In this document: positions 42,063 through 51,153 of the stretch, piece by piece
How positions within the stretch are numbered: position 1 is the stretch's first letter
Layout: the number at the start of each line of letters is the position of its first letter
Assembly (NCBI RefSeq): GCF_000737515.1
Contig: NZ_CP006587.1
Location: 2,537,001-2,601,000, forward strand
Length of the DNA stretch: 64,000 bases
Source of the DNA: Hymenobacter sp. APR13
Lineage (GTDB): Bacteria > Bacteroidota > Bacteroidia > Cytophagales > Hymenobacteraceae
Direction of reading: 5' to 3'
The notes under the pieces: model-generated
Told to the model about the DNA's origin: nothing
What the model saw: only the letters and a program-made list of their open reading frames with translations
The model's database searches: none
Position numbers and translations under genes: made by a program

Positions 42063-44546
42063 ATGATGCACCAACTACGCTTTTTAGGGCTGCTGCTGGC
42101 CGTGTCGGCCCCGGCTCTGGCCCAAACGCCCGCCACGCCTTCCGCCGGACTGGCCCCGCTTACCGTCGAGAAAATCATGCGCGACCAGGCGCAGTGGTTG
42201 GGCACCGCGCCCTCCAACGTGTACTGGGGCGAGGACGGCCGCACCATCTACTTCAGCTGGAACCCCGAGAAAAACCGCCGTGACTCGCTGTACCAGGTGG
42301 CCGCCGGCAGCGCCGGAGCCCCGCGTAAGGTGAGTCCGCGCGAGCAGCGGGAGTTGCCCGCCAGCACCGGCGAGTACGACCAGGCCTACACCCGCAAGGT
42401 GTATGAGAAGGAAGGTGATATCTACCTGCTCGACCTGAAAACCCGCAAAGTGCGCCGCGTCACGAACACCGCCGAGCGCGAAACCGACCCTGCGTTTGCC
42501 ATGCGCGGCCGCATGGTGAGCTACGTGCGCGCCCAGAACCTCTACACCTGGGACCCTGCCACCGGCGAAACCACCCAGCGCACCGACTTCCGCAAGGGCA
42601 GCAAGCCAGCCAACGGCCAGCCCACCGACAAGTCGGAGCGGTTCCTGCGGGCCCAGCAGCTGGCGCTGTTCGACGTAATCCGGCAGAAAGACCAGGACCG
42701 CCTGGCCCGCGAGCGGCAGCAGAAGGCCCTGGCCCGTCTGCGCCCCAAAGCCATCTGGATTGGCCAGCAGGCCATCGACAACCTGCAGCTCAGCCCCGAT
42801 GGCCGCTACGTGACCTACACGCTGGTGCAGGAGCCGGCCGCCGAAAAGGTGGCGCTGGTGCCCAGCTTCGTCACGGCTTCCGGCTTTACCGAAGACATCA
42901 GCACCCGCACCAAGGTGGGCGCGCCCCAGACGGCCTACGAACTGGGCGTCTACGACCTGGCCCGCGATACCACCTTCGTGCTCGGCTACCGCGAGCTAAA
43001 AGGCCTCGACGAGCAGCCCGCCTACCGCAAAGAGTACCAGCTGCCCGCCAAGGCCCCCATGCCCGCCGACTCGGCCAAGGCGGCCGCTACCAAAGCCAGC
43101 CAGCCCAAGCCCGCCACCGAGCTGCGCCGCGTGCAGCCGTTCGGGCCCTTCTGGTCGGAGGACGGGCAGCGGGCGTTTCTGGTGGTGCGCTCCGCCGACA
43201 ACAAGGACCGCTGGATTGTGGCCCTGGATCCGGTCAGCCAGAAAATCAAGCTCCTGGACCGGCAGCGCGACGAAGCCTGGATAAACGGCCCTGGCATCGG
43301 GTACGGAGCCGGCAACGTGGGCTGGATGCCCGACAACCGCCGCATCTGGTTCCAGAGCGAAGAAACCGGCTACTCGCACCTCTACACCGTGGATGTGACT
43401 TCGGGCCAGAAAAAGGCCCTGACCAGCGGCAAGTTTGAGGTGCAGAAAGCCGAACTCAGCCGCGACAAAAAGACGTGGTACCTCACGGCCAATGCCACGC
43501 ACCCCGGCGTGCAGCACTTCTACCACCTGCCGCTGGAAGGCGGCGCGCTCCGCCAAATCACCACCCGCGACGGCGCCAACGAGGCCACTGTTTCGCCGGA
43601 TGGCCGGCAGCTGGCCGTGCGCCACAGCTACACCAACAAGCCCTGGGAGCTGTATCTGATGGACAACAAGCCCGGCGCCAAAATGCGCCAGCTCACCCAC
43701 AGCACCACGGCCGAGTTCGAGAGCTACGCCTGGCGCGACCCCGAAATCATCACCATCAAGGCCCGCGACGGCGCCGACGTGTACGCCCGCCTCTACCGCC
43801 CCGCCAACCCCACCGCCCAGGGCCCGGCCGTGATATTCGTGCACGGCGCCGGTTACCTGCAGAACGCCCACAAGTGGTGGAGCCAATACTCACGCGAGTA
43901 CATGTTCCACAATCTGCTGGTGGATAAAGGCTACACGGTGCTCGACATCGACTACCGCGGCTCGGCCGGCTACGGCCGCGACGTGCGCACCGGCATCTAC
44001 CGCTACATGGGCGGCAAAGACCTCACCGACCACGTCGACGGGGCCAAATTACTAGCCGAGAAATATGGCGTTAGTGCCCAGCGCATCGGTATCTACGGCG
44101 GCAGCTACGGTGGCTTCATCACGCTCATGGCCATGTTCACCCAGCCCGACGTGTTCCGGGCCGGCGCCGCCCTACGTTCCGTCACGGACTGGGCCCACTA
44201 CAACCATGGCTACACCGACAACATCCTCAACGAACCCTACAACGACTCCGTCGCCTACGCCCGCTCGTCGCCGATTTACTACGCTAACGGCCTGAAAGGT
44301 GCCCTGCTTATGTGCCATGGCATGGTCGACACCAACGTGCACTTCCAGGACATCGTGCGCCTCTCGCAGCGCCTCATCGAGCTGAAAAAGGAGAACTGGG
44401 AGCTGGCCGTGTACCCCGTCGAAGACCACGGCTTCGTGGAGCCCTCTTCCTGGACCGACGAATACAAGCGCATCCTGAAGCTATTCGAAACCAACCTGAA
44501 GCCCGGCAGCCCGGCCACAGGCGGCGCCAGTAGCGGCGGCAACTAA
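42063..44546 (+). CDS. S9 family (DPP4/prolyl oligopeptidase-like) peptidase
   Basis: 827 residues. The signal peptide ends SAPALAQT. An eight-bladed propeller-type N-terminal region (WNPEKNRRDSLYQV, DIYLLDLKTRKVRRVTN, IWFQSEETGYSHLYTVD) precedes the hydrolase domain. The catalytic Ser sits in GIYGGSYGGFITLM, the Asp in CHGMVDTNVHFQD and the His in VEDHGFVEP. It acts in the periplasm on proline- or Ala-containing peptides by family. The alternative start at 41994 lies upstream of the signal peptide and is rejected. A strong terminator follows. Confidence 0.92.
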   Translation: MMHQLRFLGLLLAVSAPALAQTPATPSAGLAPLTVEKIMRDQAQWLGTAPSNVYWGEDGRTIYFSWNPEKNRRDSLYQVAAGSAGAPRKVSPREQRELPASTGEYDQAYTRKVYEKEGDIYLLDLKTRKVRRVTNTAERETDPAFAMRGRMVSYVRAQNLYTWDPATGETTQRTDFRKGSKPANGQPTDKSERFLRAQQLALFDVIRQKDQDRLARERQQKALARLRPKAIWIGQQAIDNLQLSPDGRYVTYTLVQEPAAEKVALVPSFVTASGFTEDISTRTKVGAPQTAYELGVYDLARDTTFVLGYRELKGLDEQPAYRKEYQLPAKAPMPADSAKAAATKASQPKPATELRRVQPFGPFWSEDGQRAFLVVRSADNKDRWIVALDPVSQKIKLLDRQRDEAWINGPGIGYGAGNVGWMPDNRRIWFQSEETGYSHLYTVDVTSGQKKALTSGKFEVQKAELSRDKKTWYLTANATHPGVQHFYHLPLEGGALRQITTRDGANEATVSPDGRQLAVRHSYTNKPWELYLMDNKPGAKMRQLTHSTTAEFESYAWRDPEIITIKARDGADVYARLYRPANPTAQGPAVIFVHGAGYLQNAHKWWSQYSREYMFHNLLVDKGYTVLDIDYRGSAGYGRDVRTGIYRYMGGKDLTDHVDGAKLLAEKYGVSAQRIGIYGGSYGGFITLMAMFTQPDVFRAGAALRSVTDWAHYNHGYTDNILNEPYNDSVAYARSSPIYYANGLKGALLMCHGMVDTNVHFQDIVRLSQRLIELKKENWELAVYPVEDHGFVEPSSWTDEYKRILKLFETNLKPGSPATGGASSGGN

Positions 44547-44560
44547 GCTGCTCGCCTGAC

Positions 44561-44603
44561 AGCAAAAGGCCCTTGCCGCACCATGCGGCAAGGGCCTTTT
44601 GCT
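44561..44603. terminator. Bidirectional terminator
   Basis: Perfect 20-base arms AGCAAAAGGCCCTTGCCGCA (44561-44580) and its complement (44584-44603) with a 3-base loop, between the convergent S9 peptidase and PAP2 genes. Confidence 0.9.
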
Positions 44604-44630
44604 GAAGTATCGTGGTGTTTTTTGAACCGT

Positions 44631-45461
44631 CTACAGCCGCTTGGTCAACGACAAACCCGAATAGGAGTAGCCATTCACGTTGAGGCCCTGCACCGGGCTG
44701 ATGCTGTATGAGTTGCCGGTTTTCTTGTGCAGTTGCGGCACCAGAATGCCCGCCGTGGCACCTACTGCCAGCCCCACAATATTGTCGGAGAGGAAGTGCT
44801 TGCCGGCTTCCAGACGCGTGTAGGCCTCTGCCACCGACACTACGCCAGCCGCCGTCCAGATGAACGGTCTGGCTTTTGAATCGGGGTGGAAGTCGTGGTA
44901 GACTTTGGCGGCGAAGAATGTAGCGGCGGCCGTGTGGGCCGTGTGGCCGGCAAAAAACGAGTTGGTGGCAATCTTGCTGTTGCGGCTGCCACCGCCTTCG
45001 GTGCCGTACAGAAACGGCCGGTAGCGCGTCACGTTGCCGATGGTCATGGTGAACGTGGCATCGGCCGCCAGCATGCTCTGGAAATACAGCCCCAGCACCT
45101 GTCCGTAGCGGCCGCGCACATCCTGGTCCAGGGCCAGCAAGCCCGGCGCAATCAGCAACGACGGATACACAATCAGGTCACCGGCCGTCTGGGCGGTTTC
45201 GCTGTAATAGCCCGCCGAAAACCGGTCGAACTTCGGAATATCGTTCTTATTGAGGGCCGCCAGCTGCTCATTGGTCAGGCCGTCTTTCTTTTGCACCAGC
45301 AGCAGCCCGGCCACGCTGAGGGCTGCCAAGCCGCCCGTGATGGGCGCGTCGACGGCAAAGCGGGTCTGGTATGGAGAGCGGGCTTTTTGGGCTTGCGCGT
45401 GTTGTGGCACGTTTACGGCGAGCAGGCTGGTGGCCAGTGCCAGAGAGGAGAGTTTCTTCAT
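44631..45461 (-). CDS. PAP2-superfamily phosphatase, exported
   Basis: 276 residues. Signal peptide up to about residue 24 (HAQAQ). PAP2 motifs are visible: NVTRYRPFLYG (RP of motif 1), NSFFAGHTAHTAAATFFAA (motif 2, GH) and EAYTRLEAGKHFLSDNIVGL (motif 3, R-H-D). Likely a lipid phosphate phosphatase or undecaprenyl-pyrophosphatase-like enzyme at the periplasmic face; the substrate cannot be told. ATG 45461 opens the frame. It diverges from metK. Confidence 0.85.
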   Translation of the reverse strand: MKKLSSLALATSLLAVNVPQHAQAQKARSPYQTRFAVDAPITGGLAALSVAGLLLVQKKDGLTNEQLAALNKNDIPKFDRFSAGYYSETAQTAGDLIVYPSLLIAPGLLALDQDVRGRYGQVLGLYFQSMLAADATFTMTIGNVTRYRPFLYGTEGGGSRNSKIATNSFFAGHTAHTAAATFFAAKVYHDFHPDSKARPFIWTAAGVVSVAEAYTRLEAGKHFLSDNIVGLAVGATAGILVPQLHKKTGNSYSISPVQGLNVNGYSYSGLSLTKRL

Positions 45462-45584
45462 TGTAAAAGTGAATAGAGGAGAGTAGCGCTACAACGGAAA
45501 ACGTATTGCCGAGGTTAGCCGGGCGGCCAGCAGCATCTGTATGAGTCTTGCCAATCGGATAGTCCTCAACTCCCAACTAAATAG

Positions 45585-45592
45585 TAGCTTTG
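45585..45592 (+). promoter_or_regulatory. -7 box upstream of metK
   Basis: TAGCTTTG, 63 bases before the metK ATG. No clear -33 box. The short leader has no visible SAM-riboswitch-like structure. Confidence 0.5.
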
Positions 45593-45655
45593 TAGCCCTG
45601 CTCCAACCGCAGGGCAGGGGCTGCCGGCCCCTCGCGTACTCTACCCTACAAGCTG

Positions 45656-46918
45656 ATGCCGTACCTGTTCACCTCCGAATCTGTTTCGGAAGGCCACCCC
45701 GATAAAGTAGCCGACCAGATTTCTGACGCTATTCTCGACGAGTATCTTCGCCAGGACCCTGCTTCCAAAGTAGCCTGCGAAACTTTGGTCACCACGGACT
45801 TCGCGCTGGTAGCCGGCGAAATCAAGTCGAAGGCCCACGTAGAGGCCGAGCCGATTGTTCGTGAGGTAATCCGCCGCATCGGCTACAACAAGCCGGAGTA
45901 CCTGTTCAACGCCGACACCTGCGAGGTGATGAACCGCCTGCACGAGCAGTCGGCCGACATCAACCAGGGCGTAGAGCGCGCCAGCGACGAAGAGCAGGGC
46001 GCCGGCGACCAGGGCATGATGTTCGGGTATGCCACCAAGGAGACGCCCAACTACATGCCGCTGGCCCTCGACCTCTCGCACCGCCTGCTGCAGGAGCTGT
46101 CGAAAATCCGCCGCGAAGGCACGGAAATGACCTACCTGCGCCCCGATGCCAAAAGCCAGGTAACCATCCGCTACGCCGACGACAACACGCCCGAGGGCAT
46201 CGAAACCATCGTGGTGAGCACCCAGCACGATGAGTTCGACCAGGACGAGCAAACCATGCTACGGCAGATCGAGCAGGACATCAAAACCATTCTGGTGCCC
46301 CGCGTGAAGGCCCAGCTCAGCCCCGAGGTGCAGAGCCTGTTCACCGACGCCATCATCTACCACATCAACCCCACCGGCAAGTTCGTTATCGGCGGGCCCC
46401 ACGGCGACTCCGGCCTCACCGGCCGCAAGATCATCGTGGACACCTACGGCGGCAAAGGCGCCCATGGTGGCGGTGCCTTCTCGGGCAAGGACTCCAGCAA
46501 AGTAGACCGCTCGGCGGCCTACGCAGCGCGCCACATCGCCAAAAACCTGGTGGCGGCCGGCGTAGCCGACCAGGTGCTGGTGCAGGTAGCCTACGCCATC
46601 GGCGTAGCACAGCCCGTGGGCGTATTCGTGACCACCTACGGCACCACGCAGGCCAGCAACGGCCACGGCGAGAAGCTCACCGACGGCCAGATTGCCGAGA
46701 AAGTGCAGCGCCTCTTCGACCTGCGCCCCTACGCCATCGTGCAGCGCCTGGGCTTGCGCAACCCCATTTTCAGCGAGTCGGCCGCTTACGGCCACATGGG
46801 CCGCCAGCCCGGCACCAAAGAGGTGAAGGACGCCGCCGGCAACACCCGCACCGTGGAAACCTTCACCTGGGAAAAGCTCGACTACGTCGACAAAATCAAG
46901 GCCGAGTTCGGCCTGTAG
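45656..46918 (+). CDS. metK: S-adenosylmethionine synthetase
   Basis: MetK makes S-adenosylmethionine from Met and ATP in the cytosol. The 420-residue product begins MPYLFTSESVSEGHPDKVAD. It has the family signatures GAGDQGMMFGYA (ATP and K+ site) and GGAFSGKDSSKVDRSAAYAA (the P-loop-like GGGAFSGKD). The C-terminus is normal, with EKLDYVDKIKAEFGL. The stop TAG (46916-46918) is the TAG inside the GTAGCA end of a family B palindrome. Confidence 0.98.
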   Translation: MPYLFTSESVSEGHPDKVADQISDAILDEYLRQDPASKVACETLVTTDFALVAGEIKSKAHVEAEPIVREVIRRIGYNKPEYLFNADTCEVMNRLHEQSADINQGVERASDEEQGAGDQGMMFGYATKETPNYMPLALDLSHRLLQELSKIRREGTEMTYLRPDAKSQVTIRYADDNTPEGIETIVVSTQHDEFDQDEQTMLRQIEQDIKTILVPRVKAQLSPEVQSLFTDAIIYHINPTGKFVIGGPHGDSGLTGRKIIVDTYGGKGAHGGGAFSGKDSSKVDRSAAYAARHIAKNLVAAGVADQVLVQVAYAIGVAQPVGVFVTTYGTTQASNGHGEKLTDGQIAEKVQRLFDLRPYAIVQRLGLRNPIFSESAAYGHMGRQPGTKEVKDAAGNTRTVETFTWEKLDYVDKIKAEFGL

Positions 46919-46937
46919 CACTGGCTTCAGCCTGTGC
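46915..46937. repeat. Short palindromic repeat, family B, overlapping the metK stop
   Basis: GTAGCACTGGCTTCAGCCTGTGC, one base off the 9100-9122 copy. Its GTAG supplies the metK stop codon. A terminator lies 10 bases further on. Confidence 0.75.
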
Positions 46938-46947
46938 CGTAAAACGC

Positions 46948-46983
46948 AAAAAGCCCCGTCTGAGGAATCAGACGGGGCTTTTT
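46948..46983. terminator. Bidirectional terminator
   Basis: Stem AAAAAGCCCCGTCTGA with its complement around GGAA, A-rich on the left and T-rich on the right, between convergent metK and hpf. Confidence 0.85.
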
Positions 46984-47002
46984 ATTTGTAAATACGATAC
47001 GC

Positions 47003-47302
47003 TTAGTGGGCCAAGATTTTCTCTTTGTGCTTGGTGATCTGGCGTTTCAGGCTTTCGGAGGCAGCATCAGCGGCGGCTTCAAACGAAGGCGCGTCTTCCT
47101 GCGAAAACAGCGTGGCGCCCGGTACGAGCAGCTTTATTTCCACGGTCTTGTTGGCAATACCGTCTTTGTTGTTCAGCTTCAGAATCACTTCACCTTCCGT
47201 GACGCGGTCATAGAAGGTTTCGAGCTTGTCGAGGCGTTTCTGGATGAAATCGAGCAGTTTTTGGTCGGCGTCGAAGTGCACCGAATGCATCTGTACTTTC
47301 AT
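47003..47302 (-). CDS. hpf: Ribosome hibernation promoting factor
   Basis: A short-form HPF/RaiA of 99 residues that binds the 30S subunit and helps inactivate ribosomes in stationary phase. It begins MKVQMHSVHFDADQKLLDFI and has KRLDKLETFYDRVTEGEVIL and KTVEIKLLVPGATLFSQED. A basic C-terminus (RQITKHKEKILAH) follows. There is no long-form C-terminal dimerisation domain. ATG 47302 is chosen over the upstream opening at 47338. It lies 39 bases after xerC and is probably cotranscribed. Confidence 0.93.
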   Translation of the reverse strand: MKVQMHSVHFDADQKLLDFIQKRLDKLETFYDRVTEGEVILKLNNKDGIANKTVEIKLLVPGATLFSQEDAPSFEAAADAASESLKRQITKHKEKILAH

Positions 47303-47341
47303 CGGTCGTAGGGTTTGGGAGGTAAGAAAAAGGAACACAAC

Positions 47342-48229
47342 TCAGGCCTTTGGATGGGCCTGTTCAAAAACAGATTTCAGCTTGTCAATGGATAAGTGCG
47401 TGTATACCTGGGTGGCCGCCAGGTTGGCGTGGCCCAGCAATTCCTTGATGGCGTTCAGGTCAGCCCCTTTGTTGAGCAAGTGCGTGGCAAACGAATGCCG
47501 CAACACGTGCGGATGCTGCTGCGACGACGCCGTAGTAATCTGGCTCAAATAGTGCTTCACAGTCCGATACACCAGCTTTTCATACAACGGTTCGCCCTTA
47601 TCCGTAACGAGGAGCGCGGAGTGGGCGTTGCCTTCTGCCCCAAACTCGCGTTGCCGGAACGCTATATAGCTGGTCAGTACGGTCACCAGCGTAGGGTTCA
47701 GCGGCACGAGGCGCTGCTTGTTGCCCTTGCCCGTCACGCGCACCGTGCGCGCCGCCAGGCTTACATCATCGGGCCGGATGCCCAGCAGCTCCGACAGCCG
47801 GATGCCGGTGCCGTACAGCAGCTCTAGAATCAGCTGGTCGCGCCGGCCAGCCAGCGTATCCTCAAACGCAAACGAGTTCAGCAAGCCGTTCAGGCTCTCC
47901 TCGGGCACGAAGTCGGGCAGCTTCTTGGCCATTTTGGGGGCCTTGATGCGCAGCATGGGGTTGCGCCCGATGACGCCCGTGGTCAGCAGAAACTTGTAGT
48001 AGGAGCGCAGGCAGGCAATTTTGCGGTTTACGGTGCGCGGGTCCAGGTCTTGCTGCATCAGCGTTACCACCCACGAGCGGATGAGCGTGTGGTCGGCCTG
48101 GGCCGGTTCTTCCAGCTCGTACGTCGCCCGCAGATACTCCGAGAACTGGCGCAAATCGGTCTGGTACGACAGCAGCGTGTTGGGGCTGTAGCGTCGTTCC
48201 GACCGCAGGTAGGCAAAAAACAAATCCAT
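47342..48229 (-). CDS. xerC: Tyrosine recombinase XerC/XerD-like
   Basis: 295 residues. It has the SAM-like core-binding domain (about 1-85) and catalytic residues of a tyrosine recombinase: Arg in GTGIRLSELLGI, Lys in VTGKGNKQRLVPL, HxxR in HPHVLRHSFATHLL, the second His in LLGHANLAATQVYTH, and Tyr in that last block. It probably resolves chromosome dimers, but an integron- or element-type Xer protein cannot be excluded; no element borders it. Its start codon lies inside a long hairpin (48222-48276). It is followed by hpf. Confidence 0.92.
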   Translation of the reverse strand: MDLFFAYLRSERRYSPNTLLSYQTDLRQFSEYLRATYELEEPAQADHTLIRSWVVTLMQQDLDPRTVNRKIACLRSYYKFLLTTGVIGRNPMLRIKAPKMAKKLPDFVPEESLNGLLNSFAFEDTLAGRRDQLILELLYGTGIRLSELLGIRPDDVSLAARTVRVTGKGNKQRLVPLNPTLVTVLTSYIAFRQREFGAEGNAHSALLVTDKGEPLYEKLVYRTVKHYLSQITTASSQQHPHVLRHSFATHLLNKGADLNAIKELLGHANLAATQVYTHLSIDKLKSVFEQAHPKA

Positions 48230-48276
48230 ACATTAGAGAGCCGGCCGCTAGGGCCGGATAACCAATGTATGGATTT
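48222..48276 (-). promoter_or_regulatory. Hairpin enclosing the xerC start codon
   Basis: On the minus strand, the 13 bases AAATCCATACATT (48276-48264) are perfectly complementary to AATGTATGGATTT (48234-48222), which contains the xerC ATG (48229-48227). Inside, CCGGCC/GGCCGG forms a second stem around a CTAGC-type loop. Folded, the structure would hide the start codon. It could equally be a coincidental or repeat-derived palindrome, but its exact overlap with the start is notable. Confidence 0.6.
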
Positions 48277-48313
48277 CAGGGGAAGAAAAAAATCCGGATT
48301 GTCAGGACGCGAA

Positions 48314-48356
48314 AAAAACCGGCTGACGCGCCACAAGTGGGCATCAGCCGGTTTTT
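48314..48356 (-). terminator. Terminator of rpsU
   Basis: Stem AAAAACCGGCTGA (48314-48326) and its complement (48344-48356) around a 17-base loop; on the minus strand it ends in a T run. It lies 22 bases after the rpsU stop codon. Confidence 0.8.
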
Positions 48357-48377
48357 AACCCGGGAAGCAGCAGAGTG

Positions 48378-48575
48378 CTAGGCGTTAGCCTCGTTGCCGT
48401 AGGTCACCTGCTTGTAGATGGCCTTCTGCTTCTGCTTACGGTTGGTGATCGACGGCTTCTGGAAGAAGGTGCGACGACGCAGCTCTTTCAGAACGCCCGT
48501 GCGCTCAAACTTCTTCTTGAAACGCTTGAGGGCGCGGTCAACCGACTCGTTTTCCTTGATTTGTACGATGATCAT
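48378..48575 (-). CDS. rpsU: 30S ribosomal protein S21
   Basis: The 65-residue product is S21 of the small subunit, very basic. It begins [20 protein letters not shown] and has [15 protein letters not shown]. The tail [19 protein letters not shown] is typical. A promoter on the minus strand lies 38 bases upstream, and a terminator follows. Confidence 0.97.
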   Translation of the reverse strand: MIIVQIKENESVDRALKRFKKKFERTGVLKELRRRTFFQKPSITNRKQKQKAIYKQVTYGNEANA

Positions 48576-48612
48576 ATGTCAGTGGGGTTGAAAACTCTTC
48601 TATGAAGGGCCG

Positions 48613-48620
48613 CAAAGATA
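48613..48620 (-). promoter_or_regulatory. -7 box of rpsU
   Basis: TATCTTTG on the minus strand, with TTTT (48641-48644) in the -33 position, 20 bases away. The rest of the 209-base gap 48576-48784 shows no gene. Confidence 0.6.
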
Positions 48621-48784
48621 ATCAGAGAGTTGGAAGATTAAAAACGGATTCCACAAAATCCTGGACGCCGCTTCTTTTTCACTGATTTCACCGCCGGAAA
48701 AAACACGTACCCAAAAAGCACCTCCAGCACGAAGATGCCTTTCAGGTAGCGTAGTTGCCGAAAACGCTACGGGCCCTGTGCTGC

Positions 48785-49924
48785 TTACTTGAGCAGCGTG
48801 CGGGCAATAACGAGCTTCTGAATTTCGCTGGTGCCCTCGCCGATAGTGCACAGCTTGGCGTCGCGGTAATATTTTTCGGCCGGGTAATCCTTGGTGTAAC
48901 CGTAGCCCCCAAAGATCTGCACGCCCTCATTCGCCACCCGTACCGATACCTCGGAAGCGTACAGCTTAGCCATAGCCGATTCGCGGTTCACGTTCAGGCC
49001 GCGGTCCTTCATATCGGCTGCGCGGTACGTGAGCAAGGAGGCCGCCTCGATTTCGGTAGCCATATCAGCCAGCTTGAAGGCAATGCCCTGGAAGCTGCTG
49101 ATGGGCTGGTTGAACTGGTGACGCTCTTTGGAGTACTGCAGCGCTGCTTCGTAAGCGCCCTGCGCAATGCCGAGGCTCAGCGCCGCAATGCTGATGCGGC
49201 CGCCATCGAGCACCTTCAGCGACTGCACAAACCCGTCACCCACTTTGCCAATGACATTCTCTTTTGGCACGCGGCAGTCCGTGAAGATCAGCTCCGTGGT
49301 TTCCGAGGCGCGCATGCCCAGTTTGTCTTCCTTACGCCCGGCGGCGAAGCCCGGCGTGTTGCGCTCCACGATGAAAGCCGTCATGCCGTGCGAATCGCCC
49401 ACTTCGCCGGTACGGGCAATCACCACGGCTACGTGGCCGGATTTGCCGTGGGTGATGAAATTCTTGGCGCCGTTGAGCACGTAATGGTCACCGTCTTCGA
49501 TGGCCACGGTGCGCATGTTGCCGGCATCGGAGCCCGTGTTGGGTTCCGTCAGGCCCCAGGCCCCAATCCACTCACCGGAGGCCAGTTTCGGCAGGTATTT
49601 CTGCTTCTGCTCCTCGGAGGCATGCTGCAGGATATGGCCGGTACACAGCGAGTTGTGCGCCGCCATGCTCAGGCCGATGCTGCCGTCAATCTTGGCCAAC
49701 TCGGCAATAGCCGTCACGTACTCGGTGTAGCCAAAGCCAGCCCCGCCGTACTGCTGCGGCACGAGCACGCCCATCAGGCCCATTTCGCCGAGCTTATGAA
49801 ACACGTCAATTGGAAATTCCTGGCTTTCGTCCCACTTCATCATGTGGGGTTTGATATGCTGGGCGCCGAAGTCGCGCACCATCTGGGCAATCATTGTCTG
49901 GTTTTCGGTAGCAACCAATTCCAT
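48785..49924 (-). CDS. Acyl-CoA dehydrogenase
   Basis: Flavoprotein of 379 residues that oxidises acyl-CoA in beta-oxidation or amino-acid breakdown. Signatures are [19 protein letters not shown] (FAD and substrate region), [14 protein letters not shown] and [24 protein letters not shown] [14 protein letters not shown] near the C-terminus. The catalytic Glu region [19 protein letters not shown] is present. Chain-length class is not assignable. ATG 49924 starts [13 protein letters not shown] minus-strand TACTTTCG box (49987-49994) is a possible promoter. Confidence 0.93.
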   Translation of the reverse strand: MELVATENQTMIAQMVRDFGAQHIKPHMMKWDESQEFPIDVFHKLGEMGLMGVLVPQQYGGAGFGYTEYVTAIAELAKIDGSIGLSMAAHNSLCTGHILQHASEEQKQKYLPKLASGEWIGAWGLTEPNTGSDAGNMRTVAIEDGDHYVLNGAKNFITHGKSGHVAVVIARTGEVGDSHGMTAFIVERNTPGFAAGRKEDKLGMRASETTELIFTDCRVPKENVIGKVGDGFVQSLKVLDGGRISIAALSLGIAQGAYEAALQYSKERHQFNQPISSFQGIAFKLADMATEIEAASLLTYRAADMKDRGLNVNRESAMAKLYASEVSVRVANEGVQIFGGYGYTKDYPAEKYYRDAKLCTIGEGTSEIQKLVIARTLLK

Positions 49925-50047
49925 GGGTGGGAAAATGAAAGGTGGTGAGAAGTAGAGCTATAACCGGTAAAGCCCGGCTTTGGGTCCGCGAAAGTACGAT
50001 TTTGCCTGCCCCAATCCGCGTGCAGAATTACGGGAGGCAGGGGCGAT

Positions 50048-50079
50048 TTTGAAAGAGGCCGCCAAATCGGTTAACTTTG
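50048..50079 (+). promoter_or_regulatory. Promoter of the polysaccharide export operon
   Basis: TTTG (50048-50051), 20 bases, TAACTTTG (50072-50079): an exact fit to the Bacteroidota consensus. It lies 82 bases before the first gene of the operon, so a leader of about 75 bases is expected. Confidence 0.8.
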
Positions 50080-50161
50080 AAGGTTTTTCAGAGAAACCAC
50101 TTTCTCTGGATGTTGCCTCGCCACGGCCCATCCGTTCACTTTTTCGGCTCCCTTAGCCTGC

Positions 50162-51097
50162 ATGCGTCCATCTGTTTCTCGCCATCTCACGCTGTTCTGG
50201 CTGCTGTGCCTGCCCTTTCTGACTTTGATGTCGTCGTGTAGTGACAGACTATACAAACAGCGGGTAATGTTTCAGTTAAATAACGGAGAGAAAGGCTTGG
50301 ACACTACCCGCATACGCCGGGTAATAAACCGTGTGAACAGGAACTACACCATCCAGAACAACGACCAACTATCGGTGCGGGTCTACACCAATGAGGGAGA
50401 GCGAATTATCGATCCGAACGGTGAATTACGCTTCGGTGCGCCGGCTGGTATGCTGTCTACTGGGGCCAATGGCAGCCGTACGCTGGGCAATGGCGGCCAG
50501 AGCGGAGGCGGCGCTCAAAGTGGAGGCGCGGCACAAAGCTCAGCCGGTGAATCGGAGTTCCTAGTGCAGACTGATGGTTACGTTCGGTTACCACTCGTAA
50601 ACCGGGTGCGGGTTTCGGGTCTGACTTTGCTGCAGGCCGACAGTGTTCTGCAGATTAAGTATAGCGAATTCTACAAAGGCGTTTTCGTGACTACCCGCGT
50701 GACCAACAATCGGGTTATCGTGCTGGGCTCGCCAGGCGGTAGAATCGTACCCCTCGTGAACGATAACATGAACCTGCTGGAAGTGCTAGCGGCAGCGGGC
50801 GGTATTGACGGGAGCGGCGGTGGCGGCGGTACTAGTGGTCTATACCGGTCAGGTGGGAAGGCCTCCAATATTCGCATTATCCGGGGCAACCTGAAGAATC
50901 CGCAAATCGAGCAGGTAGACCTGACAACCATTGACGGGATGCGTCGCGCTAACCTGCAGGTGGAGCCTAATGACATTATCTATATTGAGCCCATCCGCCG
51001 GCCTTTCTACGATGCGTTGAACGATGCTGCACCAGTATTGGGTTTGTCATCTATCTTAATAACTACAATAAGCCTAATCATTTCTTTAACACGTTAA
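50162..51097 (+). CDS. Wza-like polysaccharide export lipoprotein
   Basis: 311 residues. Lipobox LMSSC at about residue 25, then a polysaccharide export (Poly_export) domain NYTIQNNDQLSVRVYTNEGE. A long low-complexity Gly/Ser/Gln insert (about residues 100-130) follows, then an SLBB-type part with NRVIVLGSPGGRIVPL, LLEVLAAAGGIDGSG, a Gly-rich loop and NLQVEPNDIIYIEPI. It ends in a hydrophobic helix, SSILITTISLIISLTR. By family it forms the outer-membrane export channel. First gene of a four-gene operon; the Wzc-like partner follows after 56 bases. Confidence 0.88.
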   Translation: MRPSVSRHLTLFWLLCLPFLTLMSSCSDRLYKQRVMFQLNNGEKGLDTTRIRRVINRVNRNYTIQNNDQLSVRVYTNEGERIIDPNGELRFGAPAGMLSTGANGSRTLGNGGQSGGGAQSGGAAQSSAGESEFLVQTDGYVRLPLVNRVRVSGLTLLQADSVLQIKYSEFYKGVFVTTRVTNNRVIVLGSPGGRIVPLVNDNMNLLEVLAAAGGIDGSGGGGGTSGLYRSGGKASNIRIIRGNLKNPQIEQVDLTTIDGMRRANLQVEPNDIIYIEPIRRPFYDALNDAAPVLGLSSILITTISLIISLTR

Positions 51098-51153
51098 CGT
51101 GTGACTGAAAGAGTTTGCTTCATTCCAATTTGCTGAACTTCTCATTCTTGTAG

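Noticed and set aside
45462..45655. Possible SAM riboswitch upstream of metK
   Set aside because: The leader after the -7 box is only about 60 bases and shows no recognisable riboswitch core.
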